A stretch of DNA of 64,000 bases, taken from Rhizophagus sp. LPA8_4_AMF (Eukaryota; Glomeromycota; Glomeromycetes; Glomerales; Glomeraceae). This document shows positions 34,809-45,341 of this stretch, piece by piece. The stretch lies in NCBI GenBank assembly GCA_021464525.1, contig JADRCO010000011.1, positions 1-64,000 on the forward strand, given 5' to 3'. The notes beneath the pieces were generated by a model. It searched no databases. It had not been told where the DNA came from and was given only the letters and a program-made list of their open reading frames with translations. The number at the start of each line of letters is the position of its first letter. The stretch's first letter is position 1. The translations under genes were made by a program, and so were the position numbers.

Positions 34809-36808
34809 ATGCCCTCAGCAACGGATTCTAATCAAGTTATTATCGGCCTAAGAATAGGCCAAAGTTATTCTAGTATCGCAATCATTAATAAGGTACGTAT
34901 ATACCTGTTTTAAATATTAATCGGGCAGAATTTTAATTTTTTAAAATTTTTCAAGGATGGAAGAGCAGATTGCATTGCTAATGAAGACGGAGAACGTCAA
35001 ATACCTACAATGGTAGCATTTTCCGGTGAAGAAGAGGTGAGCTATTTAAAGTTGATCAAGTAATAGTTTGTTGTAATTTATCATAAGCTTTTTCTTTATT
35101 TAATTAGCTTACTGGAACTCAAGCTAGAGTACAATTACTAAGTAATGCAAAAAATACAATTACTCAATTTCGTAATTTTATTGGGAAAAGGTATTTTTAT
35201 TCCACGTCTTTTCTTTAGAAGTTGTTTCAATTTTATTTATTCCATTTATTTTATAAGTTATGAAGAATGTAAATCAATAGCAAATGCAGGCACAGCACAA
35301 TTAGTTGACAAAGACGGACAAGCAGCATATAAAGTGGAATTTAAAGGAGAAACAATAGTAACAGTACAAGAAGTTTGTACAAAGTATATAACAAGCTTAA
35401 GAGAAAGTGCAGAAAATTTTTTAGGTCAATCGGTTACTGGAACTGTATTAGCAATACCAACTTATTTTACTGAAGAACAAAAGGATTCATTAAAAATAGC
35501 AACAGAAAAAGCAGGGTTGAGAGTATTACAATTAATTAATGAACCAAGTGCAGCAGCATTAGCATATGAATTAGGATATGTCACAAATAGTGGACAAAAA
35601 TTAATGACAGTTAATAAATATGATGATAGGACCGATGTTATTGTAGATTTAGGATCTGATAGTTTAGATGTTTCAGTGATGTCAGTTAGATCAGGAATGT
35701 ACACTGTACTAGGAACAACTCATGGTCCTAATCTTGGTGGTGCTGCTCTTGATGAATTATTAGTAAAACATTTTGCTAGTGAATTTAAAAGAAAAACTAA
35801 AATTGATATTATGGATAATAAAAGAGCTTTAGTTAAATTGAGAAATGCTGTAGAAATAACAAAGAAAACTTTATCTTCTAATTCAACTGCCCCTTGTTCT
35901 GTTGAATCTTTGGCTGAAGGAATTGATTTTCATGGAAATATAAATAGGACAAGATTTGAAATTATGGCGAATAAATTATTTTCTAAAAATTTGGAAATTA
36001 TTTCAGAGGCTTTAAAGAAAAATGGTCTCGAACCTCAATCGATTGACGAAGTAAGTTGATGTTAATTAGTGAAAGTTTTTTTTAAAATTTTATTGAAAAT
36101 AGATACGCGAGACCCCCACCCAAGAACAATTTTATTCTTTTCTTTTAACAGATTTCTTTTACTATTATATAGGTAATTCTTTGTGGAGGAGCATCACGTA
36201 TTCCAAAACTTCAATCGAAAATACGTGAAATGTTCGTAAACCCTTCTACGTTAATTCGTCAAGATTTTGAACCCGAAGAAGTTGTAGCATATGGATGTGC
36301 ATTTCAAGGTTCATTAATATCAAATTATGCAGACAAATTAATTAATGACAGTATTAACTCTTCAACAACCTCTACACCACACTTGTTAAAATCAATTGGA
36401 ATCGTAAATGCTAAGCAAGAATTTATAACATTTATACCAGAAAATACCCCTTTACCAGTTCGTCGTAGTTTTACATTTTCAAATTATTTAGAAAATCAGA
36501 AAGAAATTTATATCACTATTTGGGAAGGTGTACAAAAACACCAGGAAGATGAAAAAAAAGCCGAAGAGGAAAAGAATGATGAAAAAGAGGAAGGAAAAGG
36601 AGAAATTAGGATACCACAACGTCCTATAAATGTACCGGATAAATTATTAGCTGAAATGGTTTTAAAAAATTTACCAGATAAAAAAGCTAACGAATTAAAA
36701 ATTGATATTACTATTGAGGTGAATATAGAAAATAAGTGTATAATTACGGCAAAAGAAATTGCTACTGATAAAAAATTAGAAATTGTAATTGAGGGTAATA
36801 CAAAATAA
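34809..36808 (+). CDS. SSZ1: SSZ1-type ribosome-associated Hsp70
   Basis: Starts at 34809 (MPSATDSNQVIIGLRIGQSY). Exons: 34809-34892, then DGRADCIANEDGERQIPTMV, then LTGTQARVQLLSNAKNTITQ to FIGK (ending 35190), then from 35258 SYEECKSIANAGTAQL through to IDEV, and a last exon ILCGGASRIPKLQSKIREMF to the stop at 36808. The Hsp70 nucleotide-binding domain is complete (FINEPSAAAL-type motif as LINEPSAAALAYELG, DLGSDSLDVSVM, GGASRIPKL). The substrate-binding part is short and lysine/glutamate-rich. The total is about 560 residues rather than about 640. This fits Ssz1, the Hsp70 partner of zuotin in the ribosome-associated complex that helps nascent chains fold. The divergent DLGSD phosphate loop (canonical DLGGGT) supports Ssz1 over a catalytic Hsp70. 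Confidence 0.9.
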
Positions 36809-36864
36809 AAGCATATAAAATAATTTACTAAAATTCGATTATTCCGTGTTTTTGCAAAAATACA

Positions 36865-37060
36865 TTGATCTATCCGTATATCCGTATGACGGATAGTAGC
36901 CGAAAAAAATTCTTATCGATGGCTGGGATATCCGGATATCAATCCGGTTAATCCGGTTAGCTCCAAGTTATCCTTTTTAGTTTTAAAACGGTGTAATATT
37001 CAAAAGGAATATTCATATACGGATAGAATAAGTGGCGGATAGACGGATAACGGATCCATC
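36865..37060. repeat. CGGATA/TATCCG-rich intergenic patch
   Basis: Within 200 bp the hexamer TATCCG or its complement CGGATA recurs many times: TATCCGTATATCCGTATGAC near 36871, GATATCCGGATATC near 36926, ATCCGGTTAATCCGG near 36945, and GGCGGATAGACGGATAACGG near 37033. Several copies face each other to form short palindromes. It lies between convergent SSZ1 and the pseudouridine synthase gene. It could be a degraded satellite or a short inverted-repeat element. Confidence 0.55.
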
Positions 37061-37122
37061 TACATTTTCACTTTAACACTTTAATTAAGAATAAGTACAA
37101 GCAGCAAAATAAGGTCGATATA

Positions 37123-38265
37123 TTATTTATTTTCTCGCTGAACTTTACCAACGTAATCATATCCAGAATTTTCGGTTACTATTTCGGAAAAAGGATCTCC
37201 AGCATCAACATCCAAAACTTCTTCATTTTTATTTAACGGTATAACTAATTTCTGAGCATGCAACATCATACGCCAAGTATCGGTATAATTCATAATTTGT
37301 CTTTCATAATGCCAATCGCCCACAATAGGATGATTTAAAAATTGACAATGTAATCTTAATTGATGTCTCCTGCCTGTTATAGGGTGAAGTCTAATTAATG
37401 TTACTTGTGTATATTCTGAAGGTGAAGGTGGTGGCGTTGTTGATGGGGATGGCGGTAAAGAAGGATTAAAATATCCTCGACGAAGGACTTTTATTTCTGT
37501 CTTTGATGACTTTTAAAAGCGTGAGAATGAAATAGTTCGAATTGAAATAAAATATATCGCTTTTGATATATTACCTTTCCTGGATTATCTTCTGTACCAA
37601 TACACATTCGATATCTATTATTTGGTACATCTGCAATAGGCTGTTCAACCACATAACTAAGAAAAAAAGAATTAATACGAGATCATCCTTTCGTGTTTGT
37701 TCTCTTAAAATTTACCTATCATTTTTCATCCACCCTCTGACGATAGCTAAATAATATTTATCAACTTCACGTTTAGCAAAAGCAACACTCGCTATACCAG
37801 CGGACTTTTTTGTTAATGCTAAACAATAACAACCTGATGTTGCATGATCAAGTTGATGTACATTTCTTAATGGTTTCGGTAAATTTGGAATTTGATTATA
37901 AAGAAGGGATAAAACTATATATGTAACAAATAATATTGTAAATTCCTTTAAAGAAATGTATAAATTCGAAATTCAAATTTTTTTTTTTCTTTGATTACCT
38001 GTATGCCCTTTTGACGTATCACCATCAATCCTAATATCATAGCTTTATTTCCACGAATAACATATAATATATAGTATAGTTAATATTAATTATAATAGCA
38101 TTAATTTTTCATCATTACTTACGGTTTATCTATAACCAAGAATTCTTCATTATGAAATAGTATTTTAATTTTTGGTATTTCATAATATTTAGCTATATCA
38201 TTAATCTTATTAACATCGATTTTAAACCTTTGAGTTTGTTCACGTTTATTCATTCTTGAAGTCAT
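37123..38265 (-). CDS. RluA-family RNA pseudouridine synthase
   Basis: Starts at 38265 (MTSRMNKREQTQRFKIDVNK). The core has EFLVIDKP, then LRNVHQLDHATSGCYCLALT containing the catalytic Asp in the family motif R-x-D-x-x-T-S-G (here QLDHATSG). KREVDKYYLAIVRG follows, and later VTLIRLHPITGRRHQLRLHC and HPIVGDWHY, which are motifs II and III. A proline/serine-rich insert (SLPPSPSTTPPPSPSEYT) separates the motifs. The enzyme isomerises uridine to pseudouridine in rRNA, tRNA or mRNA. Similarity is closest to the RPUSD1-like group in my judgement. No clear targeting peptide. About six exons. Confidence 0.88.
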
Positions 38266-38400
38266 TGTGAAAATTAAAATTTCTCAATTTTATCGACCGA
38301 TTTTGAGTCACGTTTTTATAACAAATAAGGCGATTTCTTCGTAAATCATTAAGTAGCTTAATACAACAGCAATTTCAATTTAAAGAGAATAAATTATTCG

Positions 38401-39297
38401 ATGTCTCAAAATTCCCGAATATCGTCGGTACTATCTTCAAATGAGACTCGCTTAATTAAGCGTGTTTCGATTGTAGAAAGGAATTTGAATAAAACAAAAG
38501 GAGCAGAGGTAAAAAAAAGCTTATGTTCGAGTTTTCAACATTTAATTGTTCTTACTTCTTAGTCATTTTATTTATAGGTTGGGCTTGGAGCTTTTGCGTT
38601 TCTTTTTTCAGAAATGCTACAGTATGCACAAAAAAGAGTACATGGGATTCAAGATCTTGAACGCAAGTGAGTTTTTAAAGAAAGTTTATCTGTCAACAAT
38701 CAATTACAATTATCTCACTAATTACCTAATTAATTAACGAAAGATTGAATGATTTTGGATATCGGGTAGGAACTCGTCTATTAGAATTAATTGTTTGGAG
38801 AGATAAAAATAGTAAAAGGGAGACACGTGTTTTAGGTATATTATATTTTATTCATACCACGGTTTGGAAAACACTATTTGGTAAACAAGCAGATACTTTA
38901 GAAAAGAGTACAGAAAATGAAAACGAATGTATCCTTGATATTATTATAAGATTTTCTTAATACTTAATAATAATTTTATATATCTTAACTATGAAGACAG
39001 ATATGATTTCAGATAATGATCCTTTGATAAGTAAGTATATTTCAGTGCCCAAAGAATTATCTGAATTAAATTGTAATTCGTTTTTAGCAGGAATTGTTGA
39101 AGCAATATTGGATGGGGCTCAATTCGTAAGTTAATTTTTTTGATTAATTTTTTTCCTTAAATATCTAATTTTGTTTATTTATTTAGCCTTCTCGAGTTAC
39201 TGCTCATTCGTTGCCAATTGATGGTTTCCCTTTACGCACAACTATATTTATTCAATTAGACAAAGAAATTTTACAAAGAGAGGATCAACTCAAATAA
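38401..39297 (+). CDS. TRAPPC5: TRAPPC5/Trs31 subunit of TRAPP vesicle-tethering complexes
   Basis: Starts at 38401 ([20 protein letters not shown]). Following exons are [40 protein letters not shown] to ENE (ending 38938), then [20 protein letters not shown] with [16 protein letters not shown], and [13 protein letters not shown]. All are characteristic of the Bet3-like TRAPP fold of TRAPPC5. The protein ends QREDQLK. TRAPP acts as a GEF for Rab1/Ypt1 at the Golgi. Five exons, of which one junction (38939-39000) is a U12-type intron. It is divergent from the pseudouridine synthase gene, with 135 bp between starts. Confidence 0.93.
38939..39000 (+). other. U12-type (minor spliceosome) intron in TRAPPC5
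   Basis: The donor is GTATCCTTGA, identical for ten bases to the CCT2 U12-type donor. The branch-site candidate is TCTTAAC at 38983-38989 (consensus TCCTTAAC), with its A 12-13 bases before the acceptor GAAGACAG, the same spacing as in CCT2. Splicing joins GAA-T to AT-ATG-ATT, giving [18 protein letters not shown], which fits the family. A second in-frame AG twelve bases on (39012) is a possible alternative. The intron is only 62 bp. Confidence 0.82.
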
Positions 39298-39404
39298 AAA
39301 AGTCTATAGACTGACTATTTAATAATTTTCAGAAATGAATTTCTTACAAAATTTATATGTATTTTTTTTTTGTTTTTAATTTTACTACAAGAATTAATTA
39401 AAAA

Positions 39405-39809
39405 TTATTTTTGCTTCTTTGTTCCAAGAGAAGCACGCTTTCCTTGACCTGTAAATACAAATTATAAATTAATATAATTCAATGTATATAACAAGTTAAA
39501 ATAACTTAACATACCTTTCTTTGGAGCTCCTTTACCACGTTTCTTTCTTTTAGCAATTTCTTCTATTCGTAATTTCTCTTCTTGATTAACTAATTTCATA
39601 CCTGGAAACGTATCAGCAATTTTACGTAAAGTTATTATTCTATGTGGATACCACCCTGTTATGGTAGATCCAATGAGTCTTTTGCGAAGTATTTTATTTC
39701 CAGTTCTTTCCCCTGTCGGATTATATACATTATTAAATATTTTAGCGGATAATTGTGCTAATTGTGACAAGCGCGTTTTACTTGGTATACTTGGTATTAT
39801 TGAAGCCAT
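39405..39809 (-). CDS. Mitochondrial small-subunit ribosomal protein mS33
   Basis: Two exons: one starting at 39809 (MASIIPSIPSKTRLSQLAQL) through KRKKRGKGAPKKG, and a short one QGKRASLGTKKQK ending at 39405. The family pattern is present: LAQLSAKIFNNVYNPTGERT, then GWYPHR, a helical stretch with RIEEIAKRKKRGKG, and the basic end PKKGxGKR, as in Rsm27/MRPS33. It is part of the mitochondrial 28S-type subunit. It is divergent from RAD51B; only 75 bp separate the start codons, so the two share a compact promoter. Confidence 0.85.
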
Positions 39810-39884
39810 TATTTTATAAACAGAGATCTGTACAGTATGATCAATATTAAATTAAATTTATCACATGACTTCTATCTCTAAAAC

Positions 39885-41531
39885 ATGTCTTCAACTCGAA
39901 AGTTGACGCGACTTAATCCTAAGTTAGGCAAAAAAACGATATATAAACTCAATAGTTTTCCGCGTACACCAGTTAATACAACAAAAGAATTGTTTAGTCG
40001 TACTGAACTTGAGTTAGTAGAATGTTGTAATTTTAAAGTCGAAACTGCAAGAAATATCCAAAAACGAGCTGCCCAATGGATTGTACCGGAATTCGTATCC
40101 GTATGATATCATGTTTTAAAAATTTAAATAATTTTATGTATGAAATAAATAAAATATATATATATTTTGATTGTAATAGGTGTTGGATATGATGACAGAA
40201 AATAATTCACCGTTTTTTGCAACTTCATTAAAAGGGTTAGATGAAGCTTTAGGTGGTGGAATATCATTTTCTTCCATAACTGAACTTGTTGGTCCAACTA
40301 GATCTGGTAAAACACAATTTTGTCTGACTCTTTCAATGTTAACGACATTACCAGAAACCATGGGTGGACTTGGAGGAGGAGTGTGTTACATTGACACCGA
40401 GCGAAGTTTTAACGCGGATAGGTAAAAAGCGAACAACGCATAAAAAATACAAGTTTTTTTTGTTATTTATGCGAAAATTTGTTTTATTTAGATTAATAGT
40501 CATAGCTGAGAATCGATTTCCTCAGTACTTTGGTAAAGATGAACAAGGTCAAGCCAATCTTGATAAAATGACATCATCCATCCATAAAATGGATATCACA
40601 TCTCCGAAGGAATTAACAAAAAGGTAAAAAGAAACAGTTACATCAAAAATTTCACTCTTATTTAAAGTTACCTTCTTTTTTATAGATTGGATGAGCTTCA
40701 AGAATTCATAATTGAAAATGATATTAAATTATTGATAGTAGATTCGATTGGATCGCTTGTTAGAAAAGAATATCAGAATCCTGTAAAGAAATGTGGTTGG
40801 GGAGGACCTTTAGTGGAAAGAAACGATATGTTACTTCAACAGGCTTCAAAATTGAAGAATTTATTAATTTTAAATTTCGATTTGTTATTTTTTTTTCGTG
40901 TAAATGCGATTAAGACATAATTTCTTTATTCGTAGATATCTAGCCGAATCGTTTCGTATACCTGTAGTAGTAACTAATCAAGTAATCACCAGAAATCGAA
41001 GTGAAACGGTATTACCAAGAGAATGTTTTCATCCAATGAAAAAATCACGCGAAGAAGGTATTTCATTTTTTTTTTTTTTTGTTAAAAATGAAAAAATAAA
41101 AAAATAATTGATTATTTTTTTTTAAAAAAAAACATCGCGAATAAGGACCAGAAGTCACAGCAGCATTAGGAAATACATGGGCACATTCTGTTACTACACG
41201 TATAATGATGAATAAATTTCACATTAGAAATTTATCGAATTTGAAGTTTACAATATTAAATGATTTATTTCCGCCAAATTTACAAGAATTAACAATTGTA
41301 AAATCACCTATTGCTGCAAATATTACAATTTATTATACTATTGAAAATGAAGGAATTGTGGAATTTGTTTATTCGGAAAATATAGAGAAAGAGGATAAAC
41401 GACAACAAGAGGAAGAAATTGCTCCTATGGAAGAAACTGATAAAAGTGACGCGGTTTCAAGTCAACCGTTGGATAAAAAGAAAAGAAAGTCTGATGTTGC
41501 TGAATGGTTTATATCAGAATTGTGGGCGTAA
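39885..41531 (+). CDS. RAD51B: RAD51B-type RecA-family recombination protein
   Basis: Starts at 39885 (MSSTRKLTRLNPKLGKKTIY). The N-terminal helical domain has TKELFSRTELELVECCNFKV. The ATPase core has LGGGISFSSITELVGPTRSGKT (P-loop GPTRSGKT), TLPETMGGLGGGVCYIDTER, NRFPQYF, the Walker B KLLIVDSIGSLVRKEYQ, YLAESFRIPVVVTNQVITRN, and ALGNTWAHSVTTRIMM. The MGGLxGxVxYIDTE and VRKEY features are those of RAD51B rather than RAD51 or DMC1. RAD51B belongs to the BCDX2 paralogue complex that helps RAD51 filaments form at breaks. The C-terminal extension is acidic (EKEDKRQQEEEIAPMEETDK) and then basic (KKKRKSD), a possible nuclear signal. About six exons. Confidence 0.88.
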
Positions 41532-42304
41532 TATATGTATTATGTCACTGTTTTTTTTAATAAAATAATGTTGAAATAATCTTGTGTAAAGTATTCTTTT
41601 TATTTTCAATATACTGTATATATTTTTTTGATATTTATCTACCTTTCTGATTTTAGTTTGATTCAGTATAAACCATTAAGCTGATAGATAAATTTTACTT
41701 TTAAATGTTTAAACGAATCTGAATTGAATTTACTTAATATATAGTTATAATTTAATTAGGATTAACAAATGGATCAAATGGATTTACATAGTATATATAA
41801 CTAATACAGACTTATCTTTATAAGTAATATAGATAATTAGTTTATTTATATAAATAAGATGGGTTTACATAGTTATTGAATTGAATCTATATATGTTTTA
41901 TATAATTATTTTCAATACTTATATTTAAAGTAAAAATTTTTCATAACATAAAACTTTTTTTAATTAGTATTACTTTATACTTACAATTATATTTATATAA
42001 TAATCAAATAATTATTCTTACACTGTATTATACTATATAATATATACACATATAATTTCAATATAGAGGTTAATAGTTGTTTTTATTTAATTCAGATTAT
42101 TAAATACCGTTTTTATAGGTATTACTAAAATGAATAATATTTTACGGGAACTAAAATCTGACTAAATATACTTTTGACAAAGATTTAGCTTTGACTTAAA
42201 TTTGTAGTTGTAAAAATAAAATATCCAAATATAAATATCTAAATTTTTTTTTATATGCATATATTGATATATTAATATATATATATGTATGTATATTTTC
42301 ATTA
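41532..42304. other. Very A+T-rich intergenic region
   Basis: About 770 bp between the convergent RAD51B and OHCU genes. It is dominated by TATA/ATAT runs and poly-A and poly-T tracts, and no frame longer than about 30 codons looks coding. Several weak inverted repeats of TATATA type exist but nothing specific. Confidence 0.55.
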
Positions 42305-42859
42305 CTAATTCTGGCAACCAGTTAGGAGTCTTAATCTATCATTGGCAATATTCATTATATCTAATAAACCTCTTTTTAATTCATCATCTCGATTTCCATT
42401 CGCTAATTTATCTTGTAATATAGGAATGATTTCTTTTCTTGATCTACCATTAACAAAAATAACAAACCGAAAACCAAACTTTTCTTCGTATTTATAATTT
42501 AATTCCTGCAGTATTGTATTAACAATTTCATTTTCATTTACGGTATTTGATTCATTTTGACTTGAATCATTTTTTGTTGAATAACCTTGTTCTTTTAAAG
42601 ATAATGAAGAAAGATTTTTTTTATTTTCGCCCAAGCGTGAATGTGCATTAATTATTTCAAGTTTTTGTGAAAATGGTAATTCAGGATTTTGAATAAATTC
42701 TGTTGCTGAAGAAATTAAAGAAGTATAAGATGCGAATGGGCGAGAAGAATACAATGCATTTGCTAATGGTAAAGCTGGTTCAAATAATATATTGATTTTA
42801 TTAATAAATTCTTCGTATGATAGTTCATTTAACTCAGAAATTGGTATTAAATTTGACAT
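42305..42859 (-). CDS. OHCU decarboxylase (ureide pathway)
   Basis: A single exon of 184 codons. Recognised blocks are ISELNELSYEEFINKINILF, ALPLANALYSSRPFASYTSL, LEIINAHSRLGENKKN with the conserved His and Glu of the active site, and YEEKFGFRFVIFVNGRSRKE. The enzyme converts 2-oxo-4-hydroxy-4-carboxy-5-ureidoimidazoline into S-allantoin, the last step after urate oxidase. A low-complexity asparagine/serine-rich segment (about 98-110) interrupts the middle. The C-terminus NDRLRLLTGCQN carries no obvious peroxisomal signal. It is divergent from DBP7 with a palindrome-rich spacer. Confidence 0.9.
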   Translation of the reverse strand: MSNLIPISELNELSYEEFINKINILFEPALPLANALYSSRPFASYTSLISSATEFIQNPELPFSQKLEIINAHSRLGENKKNLSSLSLKEQGYSTKNDSSQNESNTVNENEIVNTILQELNYKYEEKFGFRFVIFVNGRSRKEIIPILQDKLANGNRDDELKRGLLDIMNIANDRLRLLTGCQN

Positions 42860-42904
42860 TTCGCTGTCAAAGTAAATTTTTTTTTTTTTTTAGACACGTT
42901 ATAA

Positions 42905-42945
42905 TATTGCACATGCATATTACACATGTATATTGCATGCAGATC
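42905..42945. promoter_or_regulatory. Palindromic GCATG/ACATGT cluster in a divergent promoter
   Basis: Between OHCU and DBP7 starts lie CACATGCATATT, ACACATGTATATTG and GCATGCAGA within 40 bp. They include the perfect palindromes ACATGT and GCATGC. The spacing and repeat nature suggest binding sites rather than coding DNA. Factor unknown. Confidence 0.35.
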
Positions 42946-43009
42946 TTTCAAAAGTCAGTGCATAATCAGATTTTTGATATTAAAATAAAATTTTCTGGTT
43001 TATAAAAAT

Positions 43010-45341
43010 ATGGATGGGTCAAATAATCTAATATTAAATTTAGTTACAGAAAATTCTTCTGATAATGAAAGAGCTAGTTTGAGATCAAAATTAAAGAACA
43101 TTGGAGGAGGTTGGAAGGAAAAAAAAAAAATTCGAAAATTTTTAAAAAAAGAGATTCAAAATAATTCAACCGATAAACAAAAATTTTTTCAAAAGTCAAC
43201 AACAACAACAGTAAATAACAATAATTCCCTTCAAGAAAATAATTTAAATTCTCAAAAGAATTTAGTAAGTAAACCACAAATTATTTCTTCTATTTTTAGC
43301 TACAACCCTGAAATACCGAATGTTAGATATGATAATAATTCAAAACAATTGGATCATAAACCAAGTAATGCACCAATTGATGATACTTCATCATTTAAAA
43401 GTATGGGTTTAGACAATGATTTAGTTGAAAACATGAAAAATAAATTTGGAGTTGAGAAACCAACAAATATTCAAAGTAAAGCGATTCCTATATTAATGTC
43501 TTCTATCAACAAAAACGTAGAATTTGATGTTATTGTTCAATCTGAGACAGGATCTGGAAAAACATTAACTTATTTACTTCCAATTATGCATCGATTAATA
43601 AATATTACAGTTGATATACAAAATGATGGATTACTTTCACGTTCAATTGGAACTTTAGCAATTATATTAACCCCAACTCGTGAATTAGCAATTCAGGTTG
43701 TATCAGTATTAAAATATTTAATTAATATTCCATCTTCAAAACTTACTTCACGTCATTTAAATCATTGGATTGTTATCGGCAATGTTATTGGTGGCGAAAA
43801 AAAGCAATCTGAAAAAGCTAGATTACGTAAAGGAATAAATATTTTAGCTTGTACTCCTGGTAGATTATTGGATCATTTACAAAATACTAAATCTTTTCTG
43901 GTAAAAAATTTATGTTGGCTCATACTTGATGAAGCCGATCGTCTTTTAGAATTGGGATTTGAAGAAACTCTTCAATCAATTATAAAAATTTTAGATGAAA
44001 AGACTATTAATTCGGAAACAAAAAATCAACTTTTCTCATCTTCTAAATTTTGGCCAATAAGAAGACAAACTATTCTTTGCTCTGCTACTTTAAAAGATGA
44101 TGTTAAACGTTTAGCCGGATATACTTTATTCAATCCAATTTTTATTGGAGGAAATGACGATTTTTCCTTTATAGAAGAAAAAAGTGAGAAAAGTACAAAG
44201 TTTAACACACCAAATCAATTAAAACAATCATATATTATAACGCCAGCAAAATTACGTTTAGTTACTTTAACAGCAATCCTTAAATCAACTTTCAATGCCA
44301 AACAAATTAGAAATTTAATGAATCGTAAAATTATAGTATTTGTATCATCTTGTGATTCTGTAGATTTTCATTTTGATTTATTTATGAATGCTGGAAAAAT
44401 TAACGAATTAGATGGTGAAAATTCTGATGATGATAAACTAAAGAATAATGATCAATCAATTTTTAAAATTATCCCTGCGAAAATATTTCGATTACATGGT
44501 GACCTTACACAAAATGTTCGTACAGGAATATTTAATGAATTTAGTCGTTCAAATTCTGGAATATTATTTTGTACGGATGTTGCTGCAAGAGGTATTGATC
44601 TTCCTGACGTCGCAAAGATTATTCAATATGATCCGCCAACAGATTTAAAAGATTATGTTCACAGAGTTGGTAGAACTGCAAGGTTAGGTAAAGAAGGTGA
44701 AGCCATATTGTTCATATTACCAAGTGAAATTGAGTATATTAATGTTTTAAAGTCACAAGAAATTTTTGCCGAGCCTGTTCAAGTCGAAACTTTATTAAAA
44801 AGTTTGGCAACTCAAAATAAGAGGAACAAAAATGAATATGAAGTCGTAGCGACAGATATTCAATTAAATTTTGAAAGATATGTTCTTTCAAATTCAAAGG
44901 TAAATTAAAAATTTCCATTAACTTAATTATAATGTGTGTTATCAACTAAAAGGATTTGTTTATTATTTAAAGCGCACCACATTAGCTCAACAGGCGTATT
45001 CATCACATATTCGTGCATATGCAACACATGTATCCACAGAAAAACATATTTTTCATGTAAAAAAATTACATTTGGGTCACATAGCAAAAAGTTTTGGTCT
45101 ACGAGAAGCGCCATCAAATGTTAATAACAATCTTGTTTCCTCCAAGAAGTTAGATAATAAAAAGGAAAGGATTCTTAATAAAGAAAAAAAGAATTCTTAT
45201 GGTGATCAAAAGAATATAAAGAAAAGGAACTTTGAAATAATGAACGAATTTTCTGTTGGGAATTATGGAAGTATGATAGGACCAACTACAAAAAGAAAGC
45301 GAAAAGGAAATAGAATTAGTAAAAAATTATCATCAATGTAA
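43010..45341 (+). CDS. DBP7: DEAD-box RNA helicase DBP7/DDX31
   Basis: A long first exon (43010-44899) and a second exon (44971-45341) that joins [20 protein letters not shown]. The Q-motif region has [15 protein letters not shown], followed by [15 protein letters not shown] (motif I), TPTRELAIQ (Ia), [27 protein letters not shown] (motif II), [10 protein letters not shown] (III), [10 protein letters not shown], and [13 protein letters not shown] with [10 protein letters not shown] (V, VI). The [20 protein letters not shown]-terminus is specific to the Dbp7/DDX31 group, which acts in early 60S ribosome assembly in the nucleolus. The N-terminus is lysine/asparagine-rich. It is one of the few genes here with mostly uninterrupted coding. 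Confidence 0.93.

Noticed and set aside
35191-35257. SSZ1 as an unspliced frame through this stretch
   Set aside because: The long open frame enters in another phase (MQKIQLLNF); splicing out 35191-35257 restores NFIGK to SYEEC.
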